Source: Trissonchulus latispiculum
Lineage: Eukaryota > Nematoda > Enoplea > Enoplida > Ironidae
Assembly: GCA_030248195.1 (NCBI GenBank)
Contig: JASAND010008673.1
Coordinates: 1-64,000 of the forward strand
DNA length: 64,000 nt
Direction of reading: 5' to 3'
Below the pieces are notes generated by a model. It was not told the origin of the DNA. It saw nothing but the letters and a program-made list of their open reading frames with translations, and did no database searches. Made by a program: the position numbers and the translations under genes. Shown here in pieces: positions 27,292-40,416 of this stretch (the first letter of the stretch is position 1; every line of letters starts with the position of its first letter).

Positions 27292-28112
27292 GACGAAGTC
27301 TGAAATTAAAGAGAAGCAATTAAAATTAGTATTCGAAGTAAAGTCTTCATTATAACTATGTATGACTTTGATTAAAACAATAACTGAAACAAAAAATAGT
27401 TGAACGAATCCTCCCGTTTGTGTTTAACTTAAAAAATCTAATGAACGATCTTGCTACTGTAGCAGTTCAAAGCGTGCAACAAATTCAGACAAAGGTTAAT
27501 GGTAAGACGGACACTTTTGACCTATTTGCGATGAAGAATTGCAGCGACAGCTCGAATACGGTCCAGCGTTTTGCCAACGAACCCAGAAAGAATCCAAAGT
27601 GACCACGAAAAATTGACAGTTGAACATTACATATTTGAACGCAAAAAATTTGACAAAATTTCTGTTTTAAGCTGTAGTGAGTGGGCAGTGCACATTTTCA
27701 GAATACTGATAGATAAGAATAAAATTTCCAAGTTAGAAACAGGAAGAAGCTTTTCAGAAAGAGTGAATTGAGCTTCACAAACCCTTAAAGACCATAAGAT
27801 TCTGTTCATTTTGAAATTCTGCCATCATCTTATAAGTTCTACCTAACGTCTAGACAAAGTTATGCTAGCATCTCCCATCAAACGTAAAATACTTTAGAAG
27901 CAAGTAAAAGCTTAAAGTCTTTCAGCTCTAATCCTTATTCCCTCCTTCCCCTTTCAAGATTAGCACAACTAAACCAATTTTTAAATCTGAAAAGGTACAC
28001 TGGGATTAGGTAAATAAATTTAGACAATGAAATTAGCCACTGTGAATAGACGATTATTAATGACTATTATTAAGTCAGTTGTGAAATTAAATTTTAACCA
28101 GTCAATTGTAGA

Positions 28113-28241
28113 ATGAATACTTCACTAATTTTAAGTTTCTCGTCACTTGAAATTGAACAAAACGCCGACGGTGTGTCCATAAATGGAGTTCAGAGAAGCA
28201 TAGACAGCCAGTTCCAGAACTTAGATATTAAATTGAATATG
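28113..28241 (+). CDS. Possible first coding exon of an unknown gene
   Basis: After an ATTGTAG acceptor, an ATG one base later opens MNTSLILSFSSLEIEQNADG, then VSINGVQRSIDSQFQNLDI, ending at a strong donor (ATG|GTAAGC). Composition is protein-like and helix-forming. A second short open exon (27439-27501, ending GTTAATG|GTAAGA) lies upstream on the same strand but does not match in phase. Downstream exons were not found. Family unknown. Confidence 0.35.
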
Positions 28242-28941
28242 GTAAGCTCTTGGAGTGTTCCGCAAAACTACTGAACAGTAAAATTTATATTGCAATGGAA
28301 AATGGAAAACACAAAACTCTCTCCTTTTAAAACTGTTTTCTTCTCTGCAAAATCAGATAAAATCGTGAATCTGATACCATTTCTGTTCTTTTAAATAGTG
28401 GTTAAAAAATTGCCAAATTGCGTACATATCTCTCTTGGAACATCTTTAAGAAAGAAGAAGCTTGATAGAATCTTTTCCTGAATTGACTTGAAGGTCATGT
28501 ATTTTTGCTGGAATGTTAAGAGTTACTCAGCACTCAGCAAGTCACGTGATCATTGAAATTCTGAACACAGTGACAGATGAATAAATTGGTTCGATCAGGT
28601 CTCAGCTTTTGAGGATCAGAATGCACCTGACCGGCTAGATGCTGTGTTAGATGCTATTTGAAAAAAGGCTATACCTTACAGTTTTCCTTACACGGCCACT
28701 GTTTCTACATCTAATTAAAGAAAGAAAGTTGCACACCATCACGCACCCAAGAAAATCGGGCATGCGGCCTTGCCAGAACCTACGGAGCCCACAAATCCGT
28801 CTGTAGCGCTTCAACCAAATGTTAATGGGCCACGGAATACCGAAAAAGAGTAGAAGAAGAAGAGAGGCAGCAGGCATCCATTAATTAAAACCGGACAGAA
28901 ACATATATGGATCGATTTTAAGCAGGTTTGTAAGTAAAAAA

Positions 28942-29012
28942 TTGCCCGGCTAGGGATCGGACCAGTGCCCTTCTGCTTCGAAGGCAAAAACCATTTTACC
29001 ACTATACACCAC
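28942..29012 (-). ncRNA. tRNA-like sequence (degenerate, possible SINE head)
   Basis: Read on the minus strand, it has an A-box-like GTGTATAGTGGTA, an anticodon-arm-like TTTGC-CTTCGAA-GCAGA hairpin (would-be anticodon TCG), and a B-box-like GGTCCGATCCC. Acceptor and T-stem pairing are poor, so it is not a working tRNA gene. An open frame of 80 codons (28950-29189, minus) runs into it and may be a fragment of the sequence it inserted into or a passenger body; its product is not recognised. Confidence 0.4.
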
Positions 29013-30145
29013 AGGACCATCAATTGGACTTCCATTATCAGTCATATCAATTTTTCCTGTGTCCGCTTCTTTTACACTCCTCCTAGCTTCTGGGTATCCT
29101 TCTAGAATTATGGTTGCATCGAGTACTTTAATTGTCAACTTTCTTGGGTCACATTTTAGCCTGAATTTGATCCACATTTCAGGTCTCATTCAATTCAATT
29201 AAATTTCTTTGCAGTTAAGTAGTAAAGTTGACAACAGTTCTCCTTTGAAGTTAATGGTCCACGTTCCACTGAATTGAAAAATATAATATGATAGAGTATG
29301 AATTTTAGTGAATTATTAAAATTTCTTTGTGTAAGAGCTTGTTTCATTCAAAATCTGTTCTACTATATCAGGTATACTGACAAAAACTTTCTGAAGCAAA
29401 GGAACAAAAAAATTGGCTGTTTTTATTGTGTACCATAGGCTCAGAAGACAATTTTGAATTGACTATATCTAAGGATGAATGACAGTTCCTTGGAAAAGGT
29501 TTGCATTTTTCGCAGATTAGGGTTTAAATTTTTCTTCACCTGCTGCTACTGAGTCCTTTATCAGTGAGTTTTACTAAAAACGTAGGATTACATTTGCAAC
29601 GATTACCCTTGATAATATCATTGGAAAATGATGTTGAATAATTAGAACAAAGGCTAATCCATGTACGATCACTGAACAAAAATGTTTATAATTTACTATT
29701 TACAATAATTTACAAACGAAGACGGAAAACTAGTTACCGGGAGGCAGGTTTGTGGAGCAGGAAAGAATCGGTAAATAATCTCGAAACAGTTAGATATTTT
29801 CTGTCAATTTCATGTGGGTGGAGGTTGAGTCTCTGTGACTTGTGAGATGCCGTTTTGATCGTTACAGTTAAGGTCCTTGCTTGAAGTTAGCTACAAAAAC
29901 CCATTTATTCTTTGGCGAATAACCTGGGTTATACACTCGTCTTTACTAAATACCAAACAGTAACTAGAACAAATAGGATAATACGGCAGGTAGAGTGTTT
30001 TTGTGATACACAACAATATAGAAAACAAACCTTCGTGGGGGGATGCAACTAGACAATGCTAAAGTCAGCCGTAGAGTGGATTTTTGTGCCGTATTCCTAA
30101 AACATTCTAAGACATTACTTGTACACAAAATGATACATTTTAGGA

Positions 30146-32655
30146 ATGCAAAATCATTCCAATTCAGAAACTTATGTTAATGGCCTGCAACCGTTTGTTA
30201 CAAGAGATTGGTTGATTCAAATATTGGAGGAAACCTTCAAACTACATGCCAGACCTCTTTCTTTTGTCACGCAAAAATTGGAGGACAGTCGAGCCAGAAT
30301 GGCAATTGTGACAAAGCTCAGCGTTGACTGGCCCTTGGCCGTAGCGAAAGCTCGACTGCCTTCTAAGCTTATACTCAAATTGCCTACAATTCAGAAAGTC
30401 GAATCAGTTAACGGATTAGAACTTTCGGAAAATATCATGGTGAATTTTTCTTACTTAGTGAATTGCATTTTGCTGCATTTGATCGCTTTACTTAATCTGA
30501 CACGAAAGTCTAGATAGTTCCTTGCTTCGAACTTGAAGTGAAATAACTAACTTTTAGCTAAATTTTTCCTAATTTATTTTAAATTTTGGCTAATATTACG
30601 TTTTTCCCAACTTCTCTATTTTTCGCTCTAAATTTCGTTTTCCATTTGTTATTATGTGCTAGTATTGAAAAGCATGGCTTCTGCTTTCAGGCTGCAGTGA
30701 GTCGCCAAATCCACAACAACGAGTGCGACGCCTACAATTTCCTAACTCACAAAGGAACCATCAGAATTCCATCTCCACGACTGTTTGGATATGCAAAGCT
30801 GTCCGATACCTCGCTAAGGAACGGTTTCATACTTTTGGAGGACTGGACTGAGAATGGAGGGAAGGCCAGTTTGTTCAAAGGTCTAAAACCCGGACAAATC
30901 GAAGCCACAGTTGATGCCCTAGCCAGACTGCAGGCGTTCGGATTTGAGAATCCGGAATACAAAAGTCTCTTTGGAACGGCAGATGACAGTATACTAAATG
31001 TCCTTCCGGATCTGTTTAATTCTTGCTACCAATTGCTGAAAAATCTGTTTCCTGAAGTTGTTACGGTAACGGTACTTTTAAAATCTTGTAATGTGACAAG
31101 TTTCACTCGGCAGATGCTTTCTGATCTTCAATGATCAGCTTTTGAAAGTATAATGTTGTTATAAAGTGTTGCATAAAATGATGAAAATGAAAATAAAAAA
31201 TTAAAATTAAAATGAATAAAAAAGAAATGTGTTGTATAAAAGCTTGGGAAGTTTCACACTCTGCTTTCACCTCACATTTGCTAAGTACAATAACTCGCCT
31301 ATGTACTGAACCCGGCTAAAACATGTACTGATGACTCTTGACTTTCAGTAGAATTTTGTTCAACATGTTTGGAAAGGTATAGTTATTAATTACAGTTTTC
31401 CAAAGCTGATCTTGATCTGGTACAAAGTCGTCACTCACACATAGCCAATTTGTTGTCCTGTCCTGTGAAAGATGAGTGGACAGCGTTGGTGCATGGAAAC
31501 CTGTCAGCCAACACCATAGTCTTCAAAAGAGACCCCAGTGGTAGGACCTGAGAGCAGTTTCTCATGTTCATTTTATGTATTTTACTTTAGAAATACAACA
31601 GAAAGATTGAAAGATCATCTCTATTGTAGTTGTGTATTTGCTATAAAATGCAAATGTAGTTTTTTCTTCTGACCTAACATTGTCATACACTTTTCTGTTG
31701 GAAATTGCTTCCCTTTTTTCACTCCAAGAAGACAAATCTTTCGATCTCTAAACCAAAATGTTGTCGTGTTTCCTATTTTCTGTTCTAGATGCCTTGTCGG
31801 AGGACGTGCAGGGAATTATTGACTGGGAAGCCACTCATCGCGGTTCTCCTGCAACAGATTTAGTCCGATTGATGGCAGCTGCGGTTGACGCTGACTTTCG
31901 ACGACGGAATGAAGACATACTAATTGAGAGATACTACTATGGCCTCTGCTATGTGTTGGAGTCAAGACGTGAGTCTACCTTAATACCGACCTGGTCCACA
32001 TTGGCCGGCCAACTCGCCGCTATAGGCGGACAGGCGCAATGGCTGGTGTCGCGAGCAGGGCTGGCCGGCGGCCCACAGAATAGTTGGCCCAAAACCACCA
32101 CTAACGTGGAGATAAGACAGGAAATGAACTCCCTCATCGAAACAGGTTGAGTACATGCGATAGAGCAGCTGATTGCGCTACATTTTGAGAAACTAAGCTT
32201 ACAGTTTGAAATGGGACACAGCTTTGATAAAGTGCTTTTCCGAAAGAGGATTAGTACACCGTTAAGAAGAAAGCAGTCTTATTCTTCGTCCTTAATATAT
32301 TCTTCGTTCTTAATATATTAATATATTCTTCGTACAAAATATTAAAATAATGTCTTGTAAAAGCCATTGGGTGCCCGTCTGATTTTGCTCTGAAAGCAGA
32401 TCGTAGTACTTCTCTGTAATACATGTTCTGGTCTCTGTTTCATCGTATTTAGGCATTGAAATTCCGTTCAGCCTGTCCGATGCAAAGGCAATGTATTATC
32501 GATCGTTTATTTTGGGCACCATTTATTTGATGATGCTCTATGCGGAAATGATGAGCGGCGATCTAGCCAGTGAGTCGCCCTCAGTGCAACGCGATGTGGC
32601 TTATCGACTCACCTGTGCAATTGAAGATGGTCTTAAACGTTTTGCCAAGTTGTAA
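30146..32655 (+). CDS. CHK/ecdysteroid-kinase-like (EcKinase) small-molecule kinase, five exons, 457 aa
   Basis: Exons 30146-30439, 30691-31065, 31396-31540, 31789-32145 and 32453-32655 join with GT-AG sites and consistent phases. The fold is the aminoglycoside-phosphotransferase-like CHK family (EcKinase/DUF1679): PSRLFGYAKL-type N-lobe, LLEDW hinge, LQAFG, a catalytic-loop motif HGNLSANTIVF (residues 256-266) and a metal-binding GIIDWE (Asp283). Family members phosphorylate small hydroxyl compounds such as ecdysteroids or detoxification products in the cytosol. Here the usual HGD is HGN: the catalytic Asp is Asn258, so activity is doubtful, while Asn262 and Asp283 are kept. An ATTTTAG acceptor lies 2 nt before the ATG. 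Family lengths are about 400-430, so 457 is plausible. Confidence 0.82.
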
Positions 32656-33168
32656 TATGACTGAATGCTTTGTTTTAATTTTGTGATTTAGTAATAGACT
32701 ATTGATAATAGTAGTAATATTAGGAAATTTATTGACATTTCAGCTTCAGTACAGCATTAATAATTCGAAACTTATGGTATAATGATTTAATTGGATACAT
32801 AAATTATTAGGCAATGAAGCAATGAACAGCTTATGCTAATATATTGTACTATACTGGCACATTCTACCGATATTCCGGTCGGAATACCGGTCGATATTCC
32901 AATGATAAAGACAAAGCATTTGACTACTAATTAAGTGCCGAACGAGGAAACGAATTCAGTGTTTGTAAGAAAACGTTTCGTCGATCGTGCAATTTACACA
33001 CTTAAATAGTCGATAGTGTGTAATCATATGCACTTAAAAATTTGATCTACATTACATACTTTCTATAAAGAAACGGGAGAGCCACTGTATTCTTGTTAGG
33101 TTAATATGATTATTGATTTCGTTGTTCAATAACATAAATCTTTGATTAGTCCCAATCAGCCGTCTTAT

Positions 33169-35053
33169 TTACAAGTTCACAGGTTTCACATCCTTTTGTC
33201 CAGATAGGCACTGAAATCGCTTGGCCAAATACAGTCGATACCGTCGACTGAACAGCGCATAGATGATCACATCGACCGATGCATCGGCCAAAACCAGGGC
33301 GTTTGTGACGATGTGAAAGGTCGATGACATCGATCTATAGCCGGCCATGGCGCCAATGGTCAGTGGGACCTGAGGTCCCAAACAGACCAGCTTGAGCACC
33401 ACGGCTGCCCCCAGCAGAGCGTGAGTGGACCAGCGATTTTTCCGCAGCTTCAAACCGGTCAACTTCCGTTCCTTTCGAATCAGCATCTCCAGTTTCCAGA
33501 TTATCATTAGACTCATCAGCAGCATCAGCAGCAGTGGGATCAGAAAGGAAATGATCATGTTCAGATTGTAGCATAGATTGTCCACAGCCTCAAAAATGCC
33601 ATTTTTGTAGGTTATGTAGTAGAAGGCGAAGGACTCATTCTGAACACTGGTACATTTTCCGATTTCGTAGATGAATAGATATGGTAGCGATAGAGGGAAG
33701 GACATCAGGGCTACCAGAGCGCACTGTCGTCTGGCAAACGATCTGGCATAGACCGAAGAAGACAGTTTGGGATAGCAAACGTTGATGTAACGTTCCAGGT
33801 TGAATGCAACAACAAACCTAGAAAACGATAGAGTTGACATCTCTGGTCATTTTTATTCCTGCTGGAGCAGGAATCTATAAAACGGAAACTATTATGTTTA
33901 GTGCATAGTGAGTCATTTCTCCATTTAGAAGCCCTATCTTCAACACAGGGCTAGCTTAGGCCATTTTTTGCATTCAGATTATGCAAATTAGGTTGTAGAA
34001 CCTATTTAAGCAGAAGAACTGAGAGCCGTCCCGCAGTCTTCGGCTGTCAGCAATCTGAGCGGTTGCAGATTTTTGAGCACCAGTGTAGCTTGGGAGCTAC
34101 ACATGGGTGCGTTAAGTGATCAGGCACTAGCTTGCTCTGAGGCTGAACACAACAAGTTCAGCCATGGCACGTATAGGCCTTTTTGATCTTTATAGAGATC
34201 AGCGAGAAAGAATAGTGGTTGGGTAGTAAAAGTAGAAGTCAAGTGAAATACTAGGACGTAAACCTGAAGCTTCTAACAACCGTGCTTCCAACAAATGTTT
34301 GCAATTGAATAAATATCAGGTCTACAAAGGAATACTGCCCCTTTCGGGGCCAACTTGTTGTAAATGTCAGCAGAAATTTTGGCGAAAGCAGTCAAAATGG
34401 AATGTTTACAGTGCAACAGTTAGCTTTAAATTCCAAACAAAATCGATAGATTAATTAGAATATTTAGTTATTCTGTAATTACTTCATTAGTGTGTGTTTA
34501 TAAGTTTCCGGATAATAGACTTCTAGCTGTAATGCCTAATGAAGTAATTACAGAATAACTAAATATTCTAATTAATCTATCGATTTTGTTTAGAATTTAA
34601 AGCTAACTGTTGCACTGTAAACATGCATGTTACTAAATAACTAAATATGCATACTTTAGTTAGCTAACTTCATCCTTACCATGTAGATAGTGTCAGTGAG
34701 AGTCGTTGTAGGAGTCGAGTCAGTGGAATCGAATAAACGTAAACCGAATTGACAGCCCTAATCCAGTTCAAACTGGAATGGATCATCCCAACCTGAACCG
34801 AAAACAGATTGCTGATCAGAAAAGTGATATCACAGGCGGATATTCCCACCAAATAGACGGCAGATGGTAGTTTGCTGATCTTTGGCAGTCTTAGAACCCA
34901 GAGATTCAGTATGTGAAGAAGTAGACCGAAAATGGTCACAATCGGTTCACAGAGACCTTGTATTATCTTGGCAGTCTGATCAAGATTCTGATGAATGAAG
35001 GGAGAACCCAGCTTTAGGGCACAGCTGCTGTTGAAGTCCTCCGCAGTAGACAT
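33169..35053 (-). CDS. Peptide-type class A GPCR (FMRFamide/neuropeptide-receptor-like), two exons, 340 aa
   Basis: Exon 1 is 34680-35053 and exon 2 33169-33817, split inside TM3. The donor ATG|GTAAGG and acceptor TTTCTAG join TG|G to give LSTWFVVAFNLERYINVCYP, an ERY motif (133-135) at the cytosolic end of TM3. TM1 (ETIVTIFG-type region with HILNLWVL), TM2 (AVYLVGISACDITFLISNLF), TM4, a long TM5 (MIISFLIPLLLMLLMSLMII), TM6 and TM7 follow. TM7 ends DVIIYALFS, a variant of NPxxY. The N-terminus has an NSS glycosylation site. The TM3-TM7 pattern resembles invertebrate FMRFamide-receptor-like orphans. The 862-bp intron contains an 88-bp-arm hairpin (34402-34624). Confidence 0.85.
34402..34624. 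repeat. Near-perfect inverted repeat (88-bp arms, 47-bp loop) in a GPCR intron
   Basis: Arm 34402-34489 starts ATGTTTACAGTGCAACAG. Arm 34537-34624 is its reverse complement with one visible mismatch. The loop is 47 bp. It lies inside the intron of the minus-strand GPCR. It could be a young hairpin MITE or a source of double-stranded RNA in the pre-mRNA; no target duplication was established. Confidence 0.9.
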
Positions 35054-37082
35054 AATGTCAGAATTTGAGTGATACGTTTCGATGTAACCGGCTGGCTAGT
35101 CGTCTGAAGGAAATATCCTATAGAGTTATATACGAAATCTAAAATGAAAAAACCTGACTTAAAGTGCTGCGGAAAACATCAGGTATAATGGCGAGAATTT
35201 CTTAAGAATTTCACATGAAAAATAATAATATGGGTGAGTAGTATTATATGGAGATTTTTCATATTGGAAACAAAAAATAGAATTAGAAGGGTGCAAAGTC
35301 TAAGAGATGCCGCACAATTGCAAAGTATAATGTTAAAAACAAATTCTTCCCATTATATATGACTAACCGAGCGAACCTACCGCTTTTTCCCTTATCTTTC
35401 GATTCCGCTGAAATTACATCTTTTGAAAAGCAAGAAAGTTGCTACAAATTTGCAGGGCAAACTCCATTATAAACAGTCGCCCTATGTTTCGCTGATCTAT
35501 CAAGGCAACAAATTAATGCTTTGTTTGCTAATGGTATCCGATTATATGACAAATTTAAAAAGAGAATAAGAAAATTGCATTCTGTTTTTTATTAGTGCGC
35601 CATGTGCGCCTCCTAGATTTGTGATGTAACTGACTTTACATTAATTTCAACTGCACACCATTACTAATGCCGTTACAAAACAATTATATATGGGTATAGA
35701 TTGTTATTTGCAGATAATTAACATTGGTATGGTACAAAAACTTCAGTAATGCTTCATACTTTCAACTCTAGATGTTAGGTTTCATAAAACCAGAAGTTAA
35801 AATGAAACTATTTTTGAAAATCGTTTAAACTTCGCAGGCAAAACACACGGAGGGAAAATGTGCAGTCAAAATATTATCGGTCAGAAAGACAAAAGCATGC
35901 TCAATTGAAAATATTGTACTCTGGTGATAAATTCCATCATAACGAGCTAGAAATCCTGAAGAAAGTATTCGGTAAAGTATATACCTATCTCGTTAGATTA
36001 CAAGCAAACGAAAAACTTTGAACAGCCATATCTCATAAGTTTGAAAAATTCTACTTAGTTGCCTCGGATTCTGCACTATATCGATCGATTCGTCAAGTGG
36101 GAAACCTTTTCAACAAGCAAAATCCTTTGTCAACTAAATGTCTGTAATTTTAACTTGAATTAAATTTGCAATTTCTGCTGAAGTCGCCGCTTCGCCGTCC
36201 TTCCTACTTTACCTTTACAAACTGTAGCATAAAAGCCCGTTTACGTAAAGGAATTTAATAAATGTAACTATATAATACAAACACGGAGAAAACTTTATTT
36301 AATAGGTATGCCTCTGCTCTTTCACTTACAAAATACAGCTTCAACAGGCTATCCACAAGTTAATTAGCCACAAAATGCAATATTGAAAAATAGACAAAAA
36401 GGGTGTCTGGAGTTAATAAGCTGAAGTTTAAGACGAGCTAGCAAACAACCTGTAAGCCTAGACAAACACAGCAGGTTAGATTACTTGGTATAGTTACTCA
36501 AAAAACATCTATCTCTAATGAACATCTATGAAAATTCAGATGTTTTTGTCTCAGCTCATCTTTTTCAATCATCTCAAAAAACCAAGGGGCTCCAATTATG
36601 AAATTGAAATAAAGACTGAGGGTTGAACCGAACCGTTATCAGCCAGCTTTTCTCTAAAGGAAGGCAATCAGGCAGCGATAGAAAAAGCAAAACTGCAAAA
36701 ACTTATCTTGGTTCAGGTCGTTCATCAACGTTGGAAAATGAAAAATTAATCTGAAAGGTTATCAGTTTATGATTAATTTCTTAAAAATTAAATCGCTTTC
36801 GCGCACCCTATTTAGACTATCACCAATTTCACCAATGATTCGTCTAAGTCTAATGATTCGTTATATTACTCTAGCCAGAGAAGGCATTCAAATGAAATCG
36901 AATAGATCTGTGGGAAAACGCTAGCAAACCAAAAATACTTTGTCCTGTCCGTTCGAAATAGTAAAAGCAAGACCTGTGTGTATGAGACTGTTTCACATTA
37001 CTCCTCGAAGGGGCAAAATCCCGCCTCGGTTTGATTTTTACGTTACACTTTCATGAGCTTCGAGTTGAGTTAAGAACTACAT
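35054..37082. other. AT-rich intergenic stretch
   Basis: No gene, RNA or element is recognised between the start of the GPCR gene and the LTR retrotransposon. Confidence 0.5.
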
Positions 37083-38042
37083 TGTAACGGATCAAGGTGA
37101 CACACGGTCAACCTTTCCGTTGCTGGCTGTAGCTAGCATAGCTACCCGCTTGGCTTCATATATCGTCATCACCTTGGGCTGGGAAACGTTTGCAAGTCAC
37201 GTAGCTCCCCCAGCGTGTTTACGTGGGATTGGGTGGGTTCCCCCCTCATGACTTTGGGAGCTACGTGATTGGGGGAAATTTCCACTAGGGGGCGCTCGTG
37301 GGAGGGCCCAGCCCAACACTCGCTTCCCTCCTTCACTTGGTATTGTTCTGTCACCCGCTTGGCTTCATATATCGTCATCACCTTGGGCTGGGAAACGTTT
37401 GCAAGTCACGTAGCTCCCCCAGCGTGTTTACGTGGGATTGGGTGGGTTCCCCCCTCGTGACTTTGGGAGCTACGTGATTGGGGGAAATTTCCACTAGGGG
37501 GCGCTCGTGGGAGGGCCCAGCCCAACACTCGCTTCCCTCCTTCACTTGGTATTGTTCTGTCATTGTGAGCGCTTGTGTTTATTCTGCTATTTCTCCCCCA
37601 TTTTATTGTGTATATATTCTGTGTCTCCCCCAGCTCTCCCCAGAGCATCTTGGTACGTTGGTTGGTCCGCCCAACCTTGCTGTAACTGTAAGTTATTGTT
37701 GTTAGTTTGTGTGTGTGCTTGAGGGTTCAACCCAGTATTATTTTGTATTATTGTTATTAACTATAACTACTTGTTGTTCTTGTTCTTATTAAAGTGTATT
37801 TAGTTAGGCTTTGTATTTCTACTGAGCTCCTGCTAGGTAGGTAGTTCTATCTTGAGTGAGTGAGAGTGCGAGTCATCTCGCCCTTAGGATCGGAATTACT
37901 CCTGCGTATATTATCTGGCGAGGCTGTCCCGACCGTCTCCTGTAGTCGGTCAGTTATCCATCTGTGCCACGGTCTCCGTGTCCGCTACGACAGGGCGTGG
38001 TAACGGTGCTTGAACGTAGAATCAGGTACTTGCCCCGCTACA
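37083..38042 (+). repeat. 5' LTR with a 209-bp internal tandem duplication
   Basis: Matches the 3' LTR from TGTAACGG to GCTACA but is about 206 bp longer. Bases 37144-37352 are repeated directly at 37353-37561, almost exactly. The 3' LTR has a single copy of this unit. Confidence 0.93.
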
Positions 38043-38594
38043 TTAGGCTTCCAGGAGCTCAGGGATTTCTTGCCTGAACCCCTTCGTAAAATTTTTCAAA
38101 TTTCTATTTATTTTTGTTTTAGTTTCGTTGGGGTTCCCCCCGTAGTTCTTCGCGTTCAGCGCACGAATTTTTCCAACTTTTCTTAGGTAGGTAAACCCCC
38201 CTAGGGTCAAAAATTTGAAATTTTTTCTCTCTAGGGTTTGACTGTTTGTATACGTGTATAATTGTGTACCTGGGTCTCCCCCAATTTAGGCTCTAATACA
38301 GCATTTTTTGGGGTGAGCTAATTTTAGGGCTATTTTTGGGATTTGAGCTAGGAATTTTTTCCAATGTTCGTACCTAATTAACGAGTAATCTTATTGTGAT
38401 AATTTTATTTGTGTTGGTGATTTTGCTTGTCTAATCCCCTTCATTTTAGGTTAACCTTGGTAATTGTTTCTCTTTCAGGTCTAAAAATAGCAGTCATCTG
38501 CTACAATTAATATCAATTTATTGTATTTTGTACAATTGTTTATATACGTATACATTGGTATTTTTTCTGGGGTACCTAAGAATATTTTTGAGTT

Positions 38595-40301
38595 GTGCCT
38601 AATTGTCATTTTCAAAAAGACCTTTTCAGAGCTAAGAAGAGAGTGCAACTCAATATGGAGCAAAAGCGCACAAGCCTACGCTTGAAGGAACGGGAACTAC
38701 GTCACCAACCCTATTCGGTGACTGGACATCGTGGAGACTCCCATTTGGACTGTATGGGATGTCTGTCTTCCACGTCGAGAACGAATTCTGGGTCGTTCAA
38801 CGACCGGGAACCGGTGCAGGGGATGCGTCCCCGGTCCAGTTCTGCTTCGACAGCGGATCTGAGAAGAAAAAAGAGTGGCTGGGCATTGGGGACTGCTCGG
38901 AAAAGCAGTGCCCCTTCTCTGGATCCAACAATTTCCAGTTCTCTGACCACATTATCTGAGCCTGAATCATCTGGAATGGGTCCGTCATCGGACTCGGCCT
39001 TCGTGACAGCAGCATCAAGCCTAGTTTCTTTGGATGACAACCAATCTGGTGGTTCAAGCGCTCAGACACGAAACTTCAATGATGAACTCAACAGGACATT
39101 GAGCTGGAAAGAACTTGGATTTGAACAGGGGGACTCTCCTCAGAGTTCTGAGTCGAGTCCCGGGGACCAGACCGTCATCGGTCTTGAGGAGCGCATGGAC
39201 TTGGGTTCGCCCCGGGACCGTGGGCAGGCTCTACAGGAACCTGATGATGATATGACGGCCCTGGGAACTGCGGCAATGCCTGGATTGCCACCTTTCGACG
39301 ACCTGGTCAATTCAGTGTACCAGAATCTCGGAATCGATTTAGATCACGAGTTCTCGCTTGGAACGGCGGCACTGAACAATTGGGCCATGGATTTGGGAGC
39401 ACAGCATAGGCTGTCCTGGGATCCATCATTTGATGTTGGAACTCAGGCTTTGGCTTCACCATCTCATCAGCCCAGTCCAGTACGGAGCTCCGCGGGTGTC
39501 ATCACCTCGGTAGCAGCGAACCATGGAACGGAACACCAAGTTATGGTGCCTCAGCCCTCACAAACGACAACCAGGGGACAGATGGGTCCAACCCAACGCC
39601 CTGAGGGAGCCTGTCGTGATCACATTGAACACGACCGTCGTGAACAACCAGATTTTGCGACCGGACCTCTGGTCAACCCCATTACAAACCTCATCACCGG
39701 TGACCAGACGACCGAATATCTTGCGACCATCGGTTCGTGGTGGACGAACCGGTCATCGGGTTCATGCTGGTGGTCGGACTTTGATGTCGTCAATTCCGGA
39801 AACCAGTCCAGCTGATCATTTGGGACCAATGGAACCATCAACCAGTCATCAGCCATCACAGAACAGACGGCTCAGCCGACTGTCCCCCCACCGCGACGAC
39901 CATCGTCCGGTGGGTCGGTCAACATGGTCAGAATGACGCCTCAACAAGTGCAGATGTTGAATGACTACACCAAGTGGTTCAAGTCAATCTCCAAGTTCAA
40001 AGGCCAGAAAGGGGCCATCAAACTGTCAACATGGCTGAAGATGTTTGAGTCAACTTGGGAGGCAAGTGGAGCCGAGCTTGACTTCAAACGGCCATTGTTG
40101 TGGTATCTGCTTGATGATGCGGTCAAGCAAGACTTGGAAGGACAGACCATGGGAACCTACGAGGAATCGGTGGCCATTCTTCATCAGCTGTATGAGCCGG
40201 TCACTAAATCGGCCGACAAATATGCTTTGAATATGCGTTCTTTGAACGGAAACAACTCGCATCGGAATCGAGCCTGGATTATCTCAACGAGCTGTCAGTA
40301 A
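38595..40301 (+). pseudogene. Retrotransposon gag remnant
   Basis: The frame opens with a usable ATG at 38655 (MEQKRTSLRLKERELR) and runs Ser/Thr/Gly-rich to a stop at 39815, resuming in the same frame to 40301. A second frame (39523-39936) overlaps the break. A capsid-like segment is visible near 39945-40250 (WFKSISKFKGQKGAIKLSTW, WYLLDDAV). Near 40245 the sense moves to other frames (SLDYLNELS, then a Lys-rich tail). No CCHC zinc knuckle was seen. It should have formed the particle core of the element. Stops and shifts mean it is not functional. Confidence 0.7.
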
Positions 40302-40416
40302 GACCGAAAAAGCCGAAGAAGCCCAAGAAGCCCAACAAAATGGCAAGAAGAAGAAGGGCAAAGCTCAGTCACAGGATGGGTCTGTTTGTCAGGAATCGGA
40401 TTCGGAACAGTCACCC

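Noticed and set aside
39523..39936. An independent host gene in this frame
   Set aside because: It overlaps the retrotransposon gag region between LTRs and is a shifted continuation or shadow of it.
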